DNA of 64,000 nucleotides from Micavibrio sp. (GCA_028283745.1 JAPWJZ010000001.1:248001-312000); one strand, 5' to 3'; shown: positions 28,772 through 37,650, counted from the first letter of the stretch. Numbers and translations are program-made. Notes: generated by a model from the sequence alone, not told the origin.

Positions 28772-29362
28772 ATGAAAAAATTCCTCCCCGCCATCTTCGC
28801 TGCAGTGTTGATGGCCATGACAGGTCATGCCCATGCGGATGCCCCCAAGACGGCGATTTTTGCGGGCGGGTGCTTCTGGTGCATGGAAAGCGACTTTGAC
28901 GACAAGAAGGGCGTGTTGAAGGTAACATCCGGCTATACCGGCGGCACCACTGTAAACCCGACATACGAAGAAGTCTCCAGCGGCGCCACGGGCCACCTTG
29001 AATCCGTCGAGGTGACGTATGACCCCGCCGTTGTGAGTTATGCAGGGTTGTTGACGATTTACTGGCAGAACGTCGACCCGTTTGATGCCGAAGGCCAGTT
29101 TTGCGACAAAGGCACGCAATACCACGCCGCCATTTTCTACGGCAATGATGACGAGAAGGCGCTGGCGGAAGAATCGCTGAAAAAAGTCGAGCAGAAATTC
29201 GGCAAGCCTGTCGAAGCCTTGCTGAAGCCCGCCAGCATTTTCTATCCGGCGGAGGAATACCACCAGGGCTATCACAAGAAAAATGCCTTCAGCTATGGCA
29301 TGTACCGCCGGGGTTGCGGCCGGGATGCGCGCACGAAAGAGCTGTGGGGCGATAAGCAGTAA
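28772..29362 (+). CDS. msrA: Exported peptide-methionine (S)-S-oxide reductase
   Basis: A 196-residue MsrA with a Sec signal peptide (MKKFLPAIFAAVLMAMTGHA, cleavage near HADA). The catalytic GCFWCME motif and the DPFDAEGQFCDKGTQY region are intact. It reduces the S form of methionine sulfoxide. Separate signals (Tat for MsrB, Sec for MsrA) imply different folding routes to the same compartment. It is the second gene of the msrBA unit and converges on the metal/redox operon. Confidence 0.93.
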   Translation: MKKFLPAIFAAVLMAMTGHAHADAPKTAIFAGGCFWCMESDFDDKKGVLKVTSGYTGGTTVNPTYEEVSSGATGHLESVEVTYDPAVVSYAGLLTIYWQNVDPFDAEGQFCDKGTQYHAAIFYGNDDEKALAEESLKKVEQKFGKPVEALLKPASIFYPAEEYHQGYHKKNAFSYGMYRRGCGRDARTKELWGDKQ

Positions 29363-29812
29363 TTAAAACCCAAGCAGTTTTTGCAGCAGGTTTTTCGGCT
29401 TCAATGTTTCAGGGTAGGGGTGATTGTAGGCGGCCTTGATGAGCGCCTGCAGCGCCGACTGCTCGGCATCATCCCCGCGCAGCACGAAATCTTGAAAGCT
29501 TTTGTCGGCAAAGGCCTCCGCGCCGCAAGGCCACCCGGTGCGGGCCAGCAGTGCGCCGTTTTTATCCAGCAGCTTTTGCAGTGAGGGCGCGTGAATAACC
29601 GCAAGGCTTTCCATGGCGGGCGTAACTGTATCTGCCCAAAGCTCATCACCGGCGCGGAAGTGGCGGGTGATGAAACCGGCCTTGGCGTTAAAGGCGTCTT
29701 TCAATGCAACGGGTTTGTGACCCAGCGCCGTAATCTCGGCAAAACTTAGCAGGCCCATCGCCTTGGTTTTGCCGACGTTGGTGAGATGGCCGATGTTCGG
29801 CTGCGTTACCAT
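29363..29812 (-). CDS. Hypothetical protein at the end of the metal/redox operon
   Basis: A 149-residue soluble protein without signal peptide. It has a single Cys (WPCGAEAF) and a predicted helical C-terminal half. No family is recognised. The start at 29812 overlaps the stop of the MauE-like gene by 7 bases, so it is translationally coupled to it; longer in-frame starts run into that gene. It is the last gene of the operon at 29363-33415, so a role in the same metal or redox process is likely but unproven. Confidence 0.6.
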   Translation of the reverse strand: MVTQPNIGHLTNVGKTKAMGLLSFAEITALGHKPVALKDAFNAKAGFITRHFRAGDELWADTVTPAMESLAVIHAPSLQKLLDKNGALLARTGWPCGAEAFADKSFQDFVLRGDDAEQSALQALIKAAYNHPYPETLKPKNLLQKLLGF

Positions 29813-30411
29813 GCCATTCCGTGCATATGCAGTAACGCCATACCTGCCATTGCGGCCATGACAAGGTTTTCGGCCAGCGTGACGCGGCCGACGGGCAGGG
29901 CGAAGCTGCTGCCAACACAGGCGCATTGCACCTTCTTGCCATGGCGTATGACCTGCGCCACGCCAAGGCTGCCGACAAGCATCAACACCGCCATTACCGC
30001 ATTCGTCGCCAGCGGCGCAATGCCGGAGAGGTAAAGAAAGCCCAAAGCCATTTCAATAAACGGATAGGCGAAGGCATAAGCCTTTACGCGGGCCGCCAGC
30101 AGGTCATAACCCGCAAAGGTATTGGCGAACCCCTGCAGGCTGAAAAATTTCAAGGTCGCCAGCAGGCACAGGAACATGCCCATGGCCGCCTGCATAAAGG
30201 CAAGGTGGCCGCCCGCCGCCAGCCCCGCCGCCGCGACCAGCGCGACGGCAAGGATGACGATAAGCGGTTTATATTGCCGCACCTTGTCTGCAAAAGTTTC
30301 TTGCGCCGGATTTGCGCCAGCAACCGCAACGCGCGGCTGGATGACGTTAAGGCGGTTGCTGTTTTGCGGTGTAGCCGTTTCGGGTTTGGCGGCGCAGCAG
30401 GGCTTTTGCAT
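29806..30411 (-). CDS. MauE-like membrane protein
   Basis: A 201-residue protein with a Cys-Cys N-terminus (MQKPCC), then four membrane spans (from about residue 48) of the DoxX/MauE fold. The C-terminal CACVGSSFALPVGRVTLAEN is close to the MauE-family signature, with its paired cysteines. MauE-like proteins are linked to disulfide formation and metal-related periplasmic modules. AAGGA lies before the start. It follows the SCO gene by 23 bases. Confidence 0.75.
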   Translation of the reverse strand: MQKPCCAAKPETATPQNSNRLNVIQPRVAVAGANPAQETFADKVRQYKPLIVILAVALVAAAGLAAGGHLAFMQAAMGMFLCLLATLKFFSLQGFANTFAGYDLLAARVKAYAFAYPFIEMALGFLYLSGIAPLATNAVMAVLMLVGSLGVAQVIRHGKKVQCACVGSSFALPVGRVTLAENLVMAAMAGMALLHMHGMAW

Positions 30412-30434
30412 GGTGCGGGTCCTTGGGGTATGCG

Positions 30435-31049
30435 TTAGAGGTAGGATTTTACTTTGCTGACGATATCATCGGCGGTGGCTTCGCCGCGAATAACATCCAG
30501 CAATTTTCCATCCGGGGAGACGACATAGATGAAGGCGGAATGGTCAACCGTCACTTCGCCGTCGGCGCCCGTGCGTTTCACGGCATAGACCTTGAAGGTA
30601 TCTTCGGCGGCTTTAACTTGCGCTTCCGAACCCGTCAGGCCCACAATGGATTTATTGACGTTGCTGACATAGGTTTTGACGACATCGGGGGTGTCACGCT
30701 CCGGGTCGGTCGTGACGAACAGGGTTTGCACCTTTTCTGCATCCGCGCCCAGCTTGCCCAGCGCGACCGACAGTTTATCGAGCGTGACGGGGCAAATATC
30801 GGGGCAATGGGTGAAGCCGAAGAAGACCAGCTGGTACTTGCCCGGCCACGATTTTTCAGTCACCGGCTTGCCGTCGCCATCGAGCAGGGAGAAGTTGAGG
30901 CCTTTGTCAGCGCTGGCAATGGCCGCGCGCTGCGCAACGCGGTTATCGCCTTCATCAAGCGAATGGGCTTGCGCGGTGGCAATGCCAATGGCGCAGGCGA
31001 AGAACAGGGCGGCCAGCAGCAGGCGGATATTGATGGATGTACGTTTCAT
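30435..31049 (-). CDS. SCO1/SenC-family copper chaperone
   Basis: A 204-residue protein with an N-terminal signal anchor (about residues 8-27). The thioredoxin-like fold carries the copper-binding CxxxC of CPDICP and the distant His in VDHSAF, the full SCO set. SCO proteins deliver copper to cytochrome oxidase CuA or act as thiol reductases. Its neighbours are membrane and Cys-rich proteins rather than oxidase genes, so it may serve another cuproprotein or copper tolerance. Confidence 0.9.
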   Translation of the reverse strand: MKRTSINIRLLLAALFFACAIGIATAQAHSLDEGDNRVAQRAAIASADKGLNFSLLDGDGKPVTEKSWPGKYQLVFFGFTHCPDICPVTLDKLSVALGKLGADAEKVQTLFVTTDPERDTPDVVKTYVSNVNKSIVGLTGSEAQVKAAEDTFKVYAVKRTGADGEVTVDHSAFIYVVSPDGKLLDVIRGEATADDIVSKVKSYL

Positions 31050-31120
31050 GAAAAATCTCCGTTCAGGGAATAAATCCCGCCCGCGGCTTTTGCGGCCGTC
31101 GGGCGGGTGGTGCAGTCTGG

Positions 31121-31324
31121 TTATTTCAGGCCGTCAATCATGCCCTTCGGCACTTCGATGACGTATTCATCCGCGCCAACGCGGCCTTCAACAGCGGCAA
31201 GGGCAGCTGTGGAAAGTTTTTTGCCGATGATGACGTAGGTGTTGCTATCTGTTTCCAGTACGGCGGGGCACTGGGCGCAGGTGTTGCAGACGAATTCGGA
31301 CGGGGTGACATCGATCATTTTCAT
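31121..31324 (-). CDS. Small Cys-rich protein (67 aa)
   Basis: A 67-residue protein without signal peptide, with three cysteines in CNTCAQCP near residue 13, which could bind a metal, and a short C-terminal alpha/beta region. An AAGGAAA ribosome site lies before the start. It sits 71 bases upstream of the SCO gene and 38 downstream of the membrane protein gene. No family is recognised; a cytosolic copper or zinc binder is possible from the Cys cluster and location. Confidence 0.65.
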   Translation of the reverse strand: MKMIDVTPSEFVCNTCAQCPAVLETDSNTYVIIGKKLSTAALAAVEGRVGADEYVIEVPKGMIDGLK

Positions 31325-31362
31325 TTTTAAAGTTTCCTTTTTGTTGTGGTGTTGAAAGGTGG

Positions 31363-31938
31363 TTACTGGTGCATGCCGTGGCCCGCAGGGGGCCGTGGCA
31401 AGGTTTTGACGGGATAGGTGATGGTATCGCTTTTCGGGGTCTCCGTCTTCCCCGTATCGGTCGTGATTGCGTCGGTATTTTTTGGCGCGCCGCAGATAAT
31501 AGCCTCCGGCGGCATAGACATATTGTGGTGGTCATGGTGGCTGCCACCCAGATGAAAGGCGGTCGATACCAGCAGGCCGCTGAGGGCGGAGCCGATGACG
31601 ATGCGCTTTTCCCATTTGCCGGCCGCAGGACCGCGCAGGCGGCGCCAGGCATAAAGCCCGCCTGCCGTTGCCGCCGCGCTGAAGGCAAGTGCCAGCAGCG
31701 GCATACCGGCGGTAAGCGTGGTTGCACCCGCCGCCGCAATCACCGCAGGCGTGATGATGCAACCGGCATGGCCCGCCAGTAAACCGCCCGCGCCGCTGCC
31801 GGCGCACATGGCGCATTTTTTGAAAATAGCTTTTAAACCTTTCGGTGACGGCGGTGGCGTTTCAGCGGCAGGCGGGCACGGGCAATTGTCATTGCACGGC
31901 GCGCTTGCTGGCACAGTTTTTTTTCTGAACGTGAACAT
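31363..31938 (-). CDS. Membrane protein with Cys- and His-rich ends
   Basis: A 191-residue protein with Cys-rich N-terminus (CNDNCPCPP; CAMC), two to three membrane spans (about residues 42-115) and a His-rich loop (HHDHHN) after a third hydrophobic segment. I do not recognise the family; the CIITPAVIAAAG segment loosely recalls small metal-transport proteins. The start at 31938 has AAAGGA 8 bases before it; an ATG at 31956 is the alternative. It lies 22 bases after the outer-membrane gene. Cys and His clusters suggest metal handling. Confidence 0.6.
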   Translation of the reverse strand: MFTFRKKTVPASAPCNDNCPCPPAAETPPPSPKGLKAIFKKCAMCAGSGAGGLLAGHAGCIITPAVIAAAGATTLTAGMPLLALAFSAAATAGGLYAWRRLRGPAAGKWEKRIVIGSALSGLLVSTAFHLGGSHHDHHNMSMPPEAIICGAPKNTDAITTDTGKTETPKSDTITYPVKTLPRPPAGHGMHQ

Positions 31939-31960
31939 GGCGTTTATTCCTTTCATGTGG

Positions 31961-32959
31961 TCAGAAGGAATAACGCATGCCCAGCGACACCGTATAGCGC
32001 GGCGCCAGCTGAAGACCGTTATAATCCTGGTACAGCGGCAGCTGCACAAAGGTATAGGCTTGCGTGTTTTTCGGCAGTTGCAGCGTCATGCCGGGGCTGG
32101 CGTAGACGACGCGGCTGCCGCTGTTGGGGCGGTCGGCTTCCGCGCCGGAATCGCGGCCTTCGACCTTACCGTTCAGCTGAAACTGCGGCACCCAGCGTCC
32201 AAGGCCAAGATAGCTTACGCCCAGGTTTGCGTTGACGGCGGTGCCGGGCTTGAAGTCTTCGCGCGCGGCAAACGGCGTTTTCAACGTCAGCTGGCTGAAG
32301 CGGGCGAAGTTTGCCCCGAGGTAGCCGACGTTATAAACGCCAACAATAAGGTCGGTCGTGCCGGTGCCTGCCTGCAGGCCGCGGTCAACCGCCTCACCCG
32401 CCTGCGGGCCGGAATCGAAGGTCTGGTGGAAGGAACCTGTCGGCAGTTTCAGGCCCAGCTCAACGCCGGTGTTTTTACTTTCGGAGAAACCCTGGTAACG
32501 GGCCGTCACGCGAATATCGCCAAGGTCCGAGGTGTCGGATTTGGATTCGGCGGTATCACCCGGCGCAACCGTGGTGTGGAAACGGTCGAGCAGGGGAACA
32601 TCCAGCCGGAAGCCCCAGTCACGGTTGGGGCTGTAATCAAGCCCGAGGTTCAGGAATTGCGTGCGCGTCACGCGCTGCACTTCCTCCGCATTCGGCAGGG
32701 GCAGGCTGCCGCCTGAAACACTGCCGGTATCGCGACGCAGCTGGTTCTGGTCGACGAAGTCATAGCGCATATCCAGCTTGAAGCCGGGGCGGGTCGTGTA
32801 GTTCTGCGTGACCCAGTCGGGGCTGAGCGTGCAGCCGCAGCTTGAACAGGCGAAGGCGGGCTTTGCCGCCAGCAGCAGGGTAATGACCGCAAGACCCTGT
32901 AACAGGGCGCGGGTACGGCGGGCGCGTGGCTGCGCCGCCTTTAGCATGAACGTGAACAT
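31961..32959 (-). CDS. Outer-membrane beta-barrel protein, transporter-like
   Basis: A 332-residue exported protein. A signal peptide (ends near KPAFA) is followed by CSSCGCTLSPDW, then alternating strands with Tyr/Phe-Asp motifs and a terminal Phe (RYSF), the usual end of an outer-membrane barrel. Members of this family are often found near copper or metal genes. AAGGA lies before the start, and it is 36 bases downstream of the DUF2946 gene. Confidence 0.7.
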   Translation of the reverse strand: MFTFMLKAAQPRARRTRALLQGLAVITLLLAAKPAFACSSCGCTLSPDWVTQNYTTRPGFKLDMRYDFVDQNQLRRDTGSVSGGSLPLPNAEEVQRVTRTQFLNLGLDYSPNRDWGFRLDVPLLDRFHTTVAPGDTAESKSDTSDLGDIRVTARYQGFSESKNTGVELGLKLPTGSFHQTFDSGPQAGEAVDRGLQAGTGTTDLIVGVYNVGYLGANFARFSQLTLKTPFAAREDFKPGTAVNANLGVSYLGLGRWVPQFQLNGKVEGRDSGAEADRPNSGSRVVYASPGMTLQLPKNTQAYTFVQLPLYQDYNGLQLAPRYTVSLGMRYSF

Positions 32960-32995
32960 GGGTAGTCCTTTTGCAAGATGGAGGAGGCGTTACAG

Positions 32996-33415
32996 TTAGG
33001 CTTGCAAAAAGACGGGCGGGCCTTGCGCGAAATAGGCGGCAGATGCCTCGAATGTTGGCAGCTGCGTGACATCGGCGGAAATAGCTTTAGCCGCGGCCAG
33101 CGTAACCGGCAGCGGCAGGGCGGCGGCGGGCAGGGCACCGACCGCAAGATGGAAGCTGGCGGAAAAGACGCAGGGCGTATGGTCGTGCTGCGCGGTTTCA
33201 TCGTGCGGTGCCTGCGCGGGCGCCGCGGGAATTTTATCAGCCGTCAGGTAAACGGTGGAAGTGCCACCCGCCGAACAGATGACCATGGGGAACAGCTGGC
33301 CGTCATTGGCTGCGGTTTTGCCCGGCATAAACCCAAGCGGAATAAAGCTTCGCACCACGAAGGCGAGAAGGATTGCCAGCTGTATCGCTATGTTTCTATG
33401 TCGAAAAACGGTCAT
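32996..33415 (-). CDS. DUF2946-like membrane-associated protein, first gene of the metal/redox operon
   Basis: A 139-residue protein with an N-terminal membrane segment followed by the DUF2946-like RSFIPLGFMPG motif, a Cys-Ser pair (VICSAGG), a His-rich middle (HDHTPC) and a hydrophobic C-terminal part. DUF2946 genes commonly lie in copper or cobalt-linked operons. It begins a run of seven closely spaced minus-strand genes to 29363. Confidence 0.7.
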   Translation of the reverse strand: MTVFRHRNIAIQLAILLAFVVRSFIPLGFMPGKTAANDGQLFPMVICSAGGTSTVYLTADKIPAAPAQAPHDETAQHDHTPCVFSASFHLAVGALPAAALPLPVTLAAAKAISADVTQLPTFEASAAYFAQGPPVFLQA

Positions 33416-33492
33416 CGGGCTGGTTTCTTATGGTTTATGCCCTTTCTGCATAGGCCTTTGGGCAGGGAATATCAAATAAAAATCTTGCCAAT

Positions 33493-33522
33493 ATTTTACA
33501 TATTTGCTAGAACGGTTCTCAA
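33493..33522 (-). promoter_or_regulatory. Candidate promoter of the metal/redox operon
   Basis: Read on the minus strand, TTGAGA, 18 bases, TAAAAT, about 78 bases before the DUF2946 start and in the divergent gap with the TauE gene. No operator was identified by eye. Confidence 0.4.
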
Positions 33523-33573
33523 CAATAATAAGAAAGCAGCCTTAAAACGCACGCGGTCATATTTTATTCGAGG

Positions 33574-34611
33574 ATGCAGATGCAGACAAAAGAAATGCGG
33601 ATACGCACACTTCAGTTCAACCTTCTCATGGCGCTGGCCGTATGGTCCTGCTGGTACGGCTTCGGTGGTGATTTCGCCGTCGAAAGCATCATTAAAAACT
33701 GGCAGGTTGCGCTGACCATGGTCTTCGGCTCGCTCGTGGGCGGCGGCACCAGCGAAGGCGGCGGGGCGGTGGCCTTTCCGGTCTTCACAAAAATTCTGCA
33801 CATTCCGCCGAACGAGGCGCGCGTTTTCGCCCTCGGCATCCAGAGCATCGGCATGACGGCGGCATCGCTCACTATTTTCTTCATGCGCGCGCGCATTGAA
33901 TGGCGGGTGCTGCCCTATGCGGGCATTGCCGGCATCATCGGCATTATCTTCAGCACGTATTTCATTGTGCCGCTGGTATCCCCGCCGCTGGTGAAGATTG
34001 CCTTTACCATTATGGTGTCCAGCCTTGCGATTGCGCTGCTGCTGATGAACCGCGGCGGCAAAAGCGCGCGGCATGAACAGCTGCCCGTTTTCGGCACACG
34101 TGAAAAAAGCATGATTATTGCGGCAGGGCTTGTTGGCGGCATCATGAGCGGCCTTGTGGGCTGCGGTGAAAATATCGCGACGTTTATGGTCATGGTGCTG
34201 CTGTTCCGCCTCAGCGAGAAAGTGGCAACGCCGACCACGGTTATTCTTATGACCATGGTGACGCTGGCGGGCTTCTTCCTGCACATCTTTGGCATTGGCG
34301 ACTTTACGCCGGTGGTGCAGGGCTATTGGCTGGCGGCGGTGCCGATTGTGGTTGTTGGCGCGCCGCTGGGGGCTTTCCTGTGCTCCATGATGAGCAAGCG
34401 GACGATTGCGAATGTGTTGATCTTCCTGATCAGCCTCGAATTCCTTAGCACCGTTTTCATTATCCCGATGTCGCCGGCGGTGGCGATGACGGCAGCTGCA
34501 ACGCTGGCATCTTTCGGCCTGCTCAACTGGTATATGTGCCGGGTGGATTTCTATGCGCCGCGCAAGACGGAGCAGGAGATGCCGGGCGGCGCCATGCCGC
34601 AACCGGCCTGA
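33574..34611 (+). CDS. TauE/SafE-family anion (sulfite/organosulfonate) exporter
   Basis: A 345-residue polytopic membrane protein with 8-9 spans. The GSLVGGGTSEGGGAVAFP motif after the first long span and the internal copy GLVGGIMSGLVGCGENIATF are the duplicated TauE/SafE signatures. It probably exports sulfite or organosulfonates; the substrate cannot be told from sequence. It is divergent from the metal/redox operon and stands alone before a terminator. Confidence 0.85.
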   Translation: MQMQTKEMRIRTLQFNLLMALAVWSCWYGFGGDFAVESIIKNWQVALTMVFGSLVGGGTSEGGGAVAFPVFTKILHIPPNEARVFALGIQSIGMTAASLTIFFMRARIEWRVLPYAGIAGIIGIIFSTYFIVPLVSPPLVKIAFTIMVSSLAIALLLMNRGGKSARHEQLPVFGTREKSMIIAAGLVGGIMSGLVGCGENIATFMVMVLLFRLSEKVATPTTVILMTMVTLAGFFLHIFGIGDFTPVVQGYWLAAVPIVVVGAPLGAFLCSMMSKRTIANVLIFLISLEFLSTVFIIPMSPAVAMTAAATLASFGLLNWYMCRVDFYAPRKTEQEMPGGAMPQPA

Positions 34612-34644
34612 CGGCGCCCGCTGTTATTCTGGTAAACAAATGAC

Positions 34645-34682
34645 AATCCGGCCGGTTTCCAAAAGAAACCGGCCGGATTTTG
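34645..34682 (+). terminator. Rho-independent terminator
   Basis: A perfect 15-base-pair stem, AATCCGGCCGGTTTC with GAAACCGGCCGGATT, around a 5-base loop, then a T run, 33 bases after the TauE stop. Confidence 0.9.
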
Positions 34683-34735
34683 TTGTGGCGCACACATATT
34701 TTATTTGTCCGGCGCTATATATTACGAATATGCAC

Positions 34736-34764
34736 TTGCGCCGCCGCCGCATTTTTCCTATTTA
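34736..34764 (+). promoter_or_regulatory. Promoter of tRNA-Leu
   Basis: TTGCGC, 17 bases, TATTTA; the -10 box ends 22 bases before the tRNA. Confidence 0.5.
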
Positions 34765-34786
34765 TGATGGACTTTAACGGCTTTTA

Positions 34787-34871
<85 letters not shown>

Positions 34872-34975
34872 TCATCAAAGGCACGGAGCCTTTGGGATGG
34901 CAGCCGTTCTTTCTCCTTGAAGGGGGGGAAGGGCGGTAAACGGATTTACAATAGAGAAAATGGAAAGTTTTGACG

Positions 34976-36370
34976 ATGCAGATCACCCAGACCAAACAAG
35001 AAGACCTGAAACGCGAATTCACCGTCACCATGACGGCTGAAGAGATCGATGCAAAGATCAACGAGCGCCTGCAGGAACTCGGCAAGACCGTCAAAATGCC
35101 CGGCTTCCGCCCCGGCAAAATTCCGCTGAACCTGCTGAAATCCAAATACGGCAAGTCCGTCATGGGCGAAGTGCTGGAAAGCGCCGTCAACGACAGCACC
35201 ATGAAAGCGATCAACGAAAATTCCCTGCGCCCCGCCATGCGCCCGAAAATCGAAGTGAAAACCTTCGACGAAGCCAAGGGCCTCGAATACACCATGGCAA
35301 TCGAGCTGCTGCCGGAAATCAAGGTGATGGACCTTGCCAGCATCAAGCTTGAAAAGCTTGAATCCAAGCCCGAGAAAAAAGAAGTCACCGAAGCGCTGGA
35401 GCGCATCGCCAAAGCAAACAAGGCTTCCGAGAAAGTTGAAGAAGTCCGCCCCGCCAAAACCGGCGACATTCTCGTCATCGATTTCGACGGCACCGTCAAC
35501 GGCGCGCCGTTCCCCGGCATGAAGGGCAACGACCACCAGCTGGAACTCGGCTCCAAATCCTTCATCGATACTTTTGAAGAGCAGCTCGTCGGCGCGAAAG
35601 TGGGCGAGCACCGCACCGTTGCCGTCACGTTCCCCGCTGACTACGGCCATGCGCAACTGCAGGGCGTGAAGGCCGTGTTTGAAGTTGACGTGAAAGAACT
35701 CCGCGAAGCGGCTGTTCCGAAAATCGACGAAGAATTCGCCAAGAAGCTCGGCTTTGAAGACCTCTCCAAAATCGAGGAAGTTGTCGAGAAGCAGATCCAG
35801 AACGAATACGACCAGCTGTCGCGCATGAACCTGAAACGCGCGCTGCTCGACACCCTTGATGAAAACCACAGCTTCGATGTGCCGGGTGGCATGGTCGATG
35901 CTGAATTCCAGGGCATCTGGGCGCAGGTCAAGGGCCATACCCATGACCACGACCATGAAGACCCGAACCACGTTCACGGCCCGGACTGCAACCATGAAGC
36001 AGAGGGTACCGATGAAGAAAAGGCTGAATACAAGGGCATCGCGGAACGCCGCGTGAAACTGGGCCTGGTTCTGGCTGAAATTGGCAGAATCAACAAAGTC
36101 GAAGTGACCAACCAGGAGCTGCAGCAGGCGGTGATTAACGAAGCCCGCCGCTACCCCGGTAAAGAGCGCGAAGTGTTTGAATACTACCAACAAAACCCGC
36201 AAGCGCTGGAAGCTGTTAAGGCTCCTATTTACGAAGATAAAGTAGTTGACTTTATTCTGGAAAGATCTACAATTGCTAATCGTCAAGTACCAATTGAAGA
36301 CCTAACCAAAGCCTCCGAGCAGGAACCGCCGAAAAAAGCGGCATCCGATGCTAAGGGCAAGAAAAAGTAA
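34976..36370 (+). CDS. tig: Trigger factor with His-rich insert
   Basis: A 464-residue ribosome-associated chaperone and prolyl isomerase. The ribosome-binding loop PGFRPGKIPLNLL (signature GFRxGK), the FKBP-type PPIase domain (about residues 160-245) and the C-terminal arms are present. An acidic, His-rich stretch of about 25 residues (about 320-344; HTHDHDHEDPNHVHG) is inserted in the C-terminal chaperone region. The ATG at 34976 is chosen over an upstream TTG and has GGAAAG before it. It is followed by two clpP genes, as in the usual tig-clpP-clpX-lon order. Confidence 0.93.
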   Translation: MQITQTKQEDLKREFTVTMTAEEIDAKINERLQELGKTVKMPGFRPGKIPLNLLKSKYGKSVMGEVLESAVNDSTMKAINENSLRPAMRPKIEVKTFDEAKGLEYTMAIELLPEIKVMDLASIKLEKLESKPEKKEVTEALERIAKANKASEKVEEVRPAKTGDILVIDFDGTVNGAPFPGMKGNDHQLELGSKSFIDTFEEQLVGAKVGEHRTVAVTFPADYGHAQLQGVKAVFEVDVKELREAAVPKIDEEFAKKLGFEDLSKIEEVVEKQIQNEYDQLSRMNLKRALLDTLDENHSFDVPGGMVDAEFQGIWAQVKGHTHDHDHEDPNHVHGPDCNHEAEGTDEEKAEYKGIAERRVKLGLVLAEIGRINKVEVTNQELQQAVINEARRYPGKEREVFEYYQQNPQALEAVKAPIYEDKVVDFILERSTIANRQVPIEDLTKASEQEPPKKAASDAKGKKK

Positions 36371-36522
36371 GGCCTCTTGCGGAATAAAATAACTTTCTGC
36401 AGGTAAACCGAATAATAAAGCTATAAAAAGATACGGGATTGTGTAACATACCCAAATCCCCCGCACTATGGTGAGTAACGAGGCCTAACAAAAAAGACTT
36501 ATAGCAAGGAAAGGCAATACAG

Positions 36523-37650
36523 ATGACCAGTCACAACTTTAACTCGACCGCTAAATCGCCCACAGATATCGTGGAACGTCCGGTCGACGGCACCCCTGAC
36601 GCTGCCCGTCTGCAGTACATTAGCTCTGAAGGCATGCGTTACTTCAAGCTGATGCAGGAAGCAGAAAAGAACGGCCAGTCGCTTGACGCGCTCTTCGACG
36701 TTGAAGGCATCGAAGCGATGAAAAAAATCACCGCGTCCGCAACCGGCGCCACCGGCCCCGTTGCAAACCGCATCGTCCCGACCGTGACGGAAGTCGAAAA
36801 CGGCCGCGAGCGTGGTTATGACCTCTACTCGCTGCTCATGAAAAAGCGCATCCTTCTTCTTGAAGGCCAGGTTGATGACGGCATGGCTTCTATCGCCTGC
36901 GCATCGCTCCTGTACCTGAACTCGAACGTCGGCGGCGAAGGCACCGGCAACGACCCCATCACCGTTTACGTGAACTCTCCCGGTGGTTCGGTCCTCGCAG
37001 GCCTCGCAATTTATGACACCATGCGTTCCATCGCAGCCCCCATCAAAACCATCGGTATGGGTATGCAGGCATCCATGGGCTCGATCCTGCTGGTTGCAGG
37101 CGACGAGCGCAAAATGACCCGCGATTCCTACTACATGATTCACCAGCCTCTCTCGGGCAACGAGCGTTCGACCCAGCAGACCGACATCCGTATCGGCGCT
37201 GACTTCACGACTCGCCTGCGCGAACAGCTGACGGACATTTATGTGCGCCACACCGGCCTGAAGCACGAATTCTGGGACATCGTCCTCGAGCGCGACACTT
37301 GGCTGACCGCACAGAACGCAAAAGATATGGGCATCATCTCCGACATCATCGTTGGCGACCGCAAAAAGACCATGCACGAGGAGTTCTCTTCCCGTGCCGA
37401 ATCTTCCACGGCCCGCGCGAAAGTGCCGGAGACCATGAATGGCATCCTGAAAGTCATCAACACCGCGAACGGCGCAGACATCCGCCCGGATCTGGTTGTG
37501 GCTCTCTCGAAATACGAAGATTTCTGGACGCCGTCCCGCAAAGCTGAAATGGCTGCAAAAGGCATTACGCCGCTTGCATCCAACGACGACAAGGCCGTGC
37601 CGGCTGCAAAAGAGCCCAAAGCTCGCAAAACGCAGGCACCGAAAGCCTAA
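36523..37650 (+). CDS. Long ClpP-family serine protease paralog
   Basis: A 375-residue ClpP homolog. The core (about residues 90-285) keeps the catalytic triad: Ser184 in QASMGSILL, His207 in YYMIHQPLSG and Asp258 in LERDTWL. An N-terminal extension of about 90 residues and a C-terminal one of about 90 residues, ending in Lys/Pro/Ala-rich sequence, have no counterpart in normal ClpP (about 200 residues). The N-terminal axial loop sequence differs from standard ClpP, so pairing with ClpX or ClpA may be changed. It lies between tig and a normal clpP; mixed tetradecamers are possible. Confidence 0.82.
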   Translation: MTSHNFNSTAKSPTDIVERPVDGTPDAARLQYISSEGMRYFKLMQEAEKNGQSLDALFDVEGIEAMKKITASATGATGPVANRIVPTVTEVENGRERGYDLYSLLMKKRILLLEGQVDDGMASIACASLLYLNSNVGGEGTGNDPITVYVNSPGGSVLAGLAIYDTMRSIAAPIKTIGMGMQASMGSILLVAGDERKMTRDSYYMIHQPLSGNERSTQQTDIRIGADFTTRLREQLTDIYVRHTGLKHEFWDIVLERDTWLTAQNAKDMGIISDIIVGDRKKTMHEEFSSRAESSTARAKVPETMNGILKVINTANGADIRPDLVVALSKYEDFWTPSRKAEMAAKGITPLASNDDKAVPAAKEPKARKTQAPKA

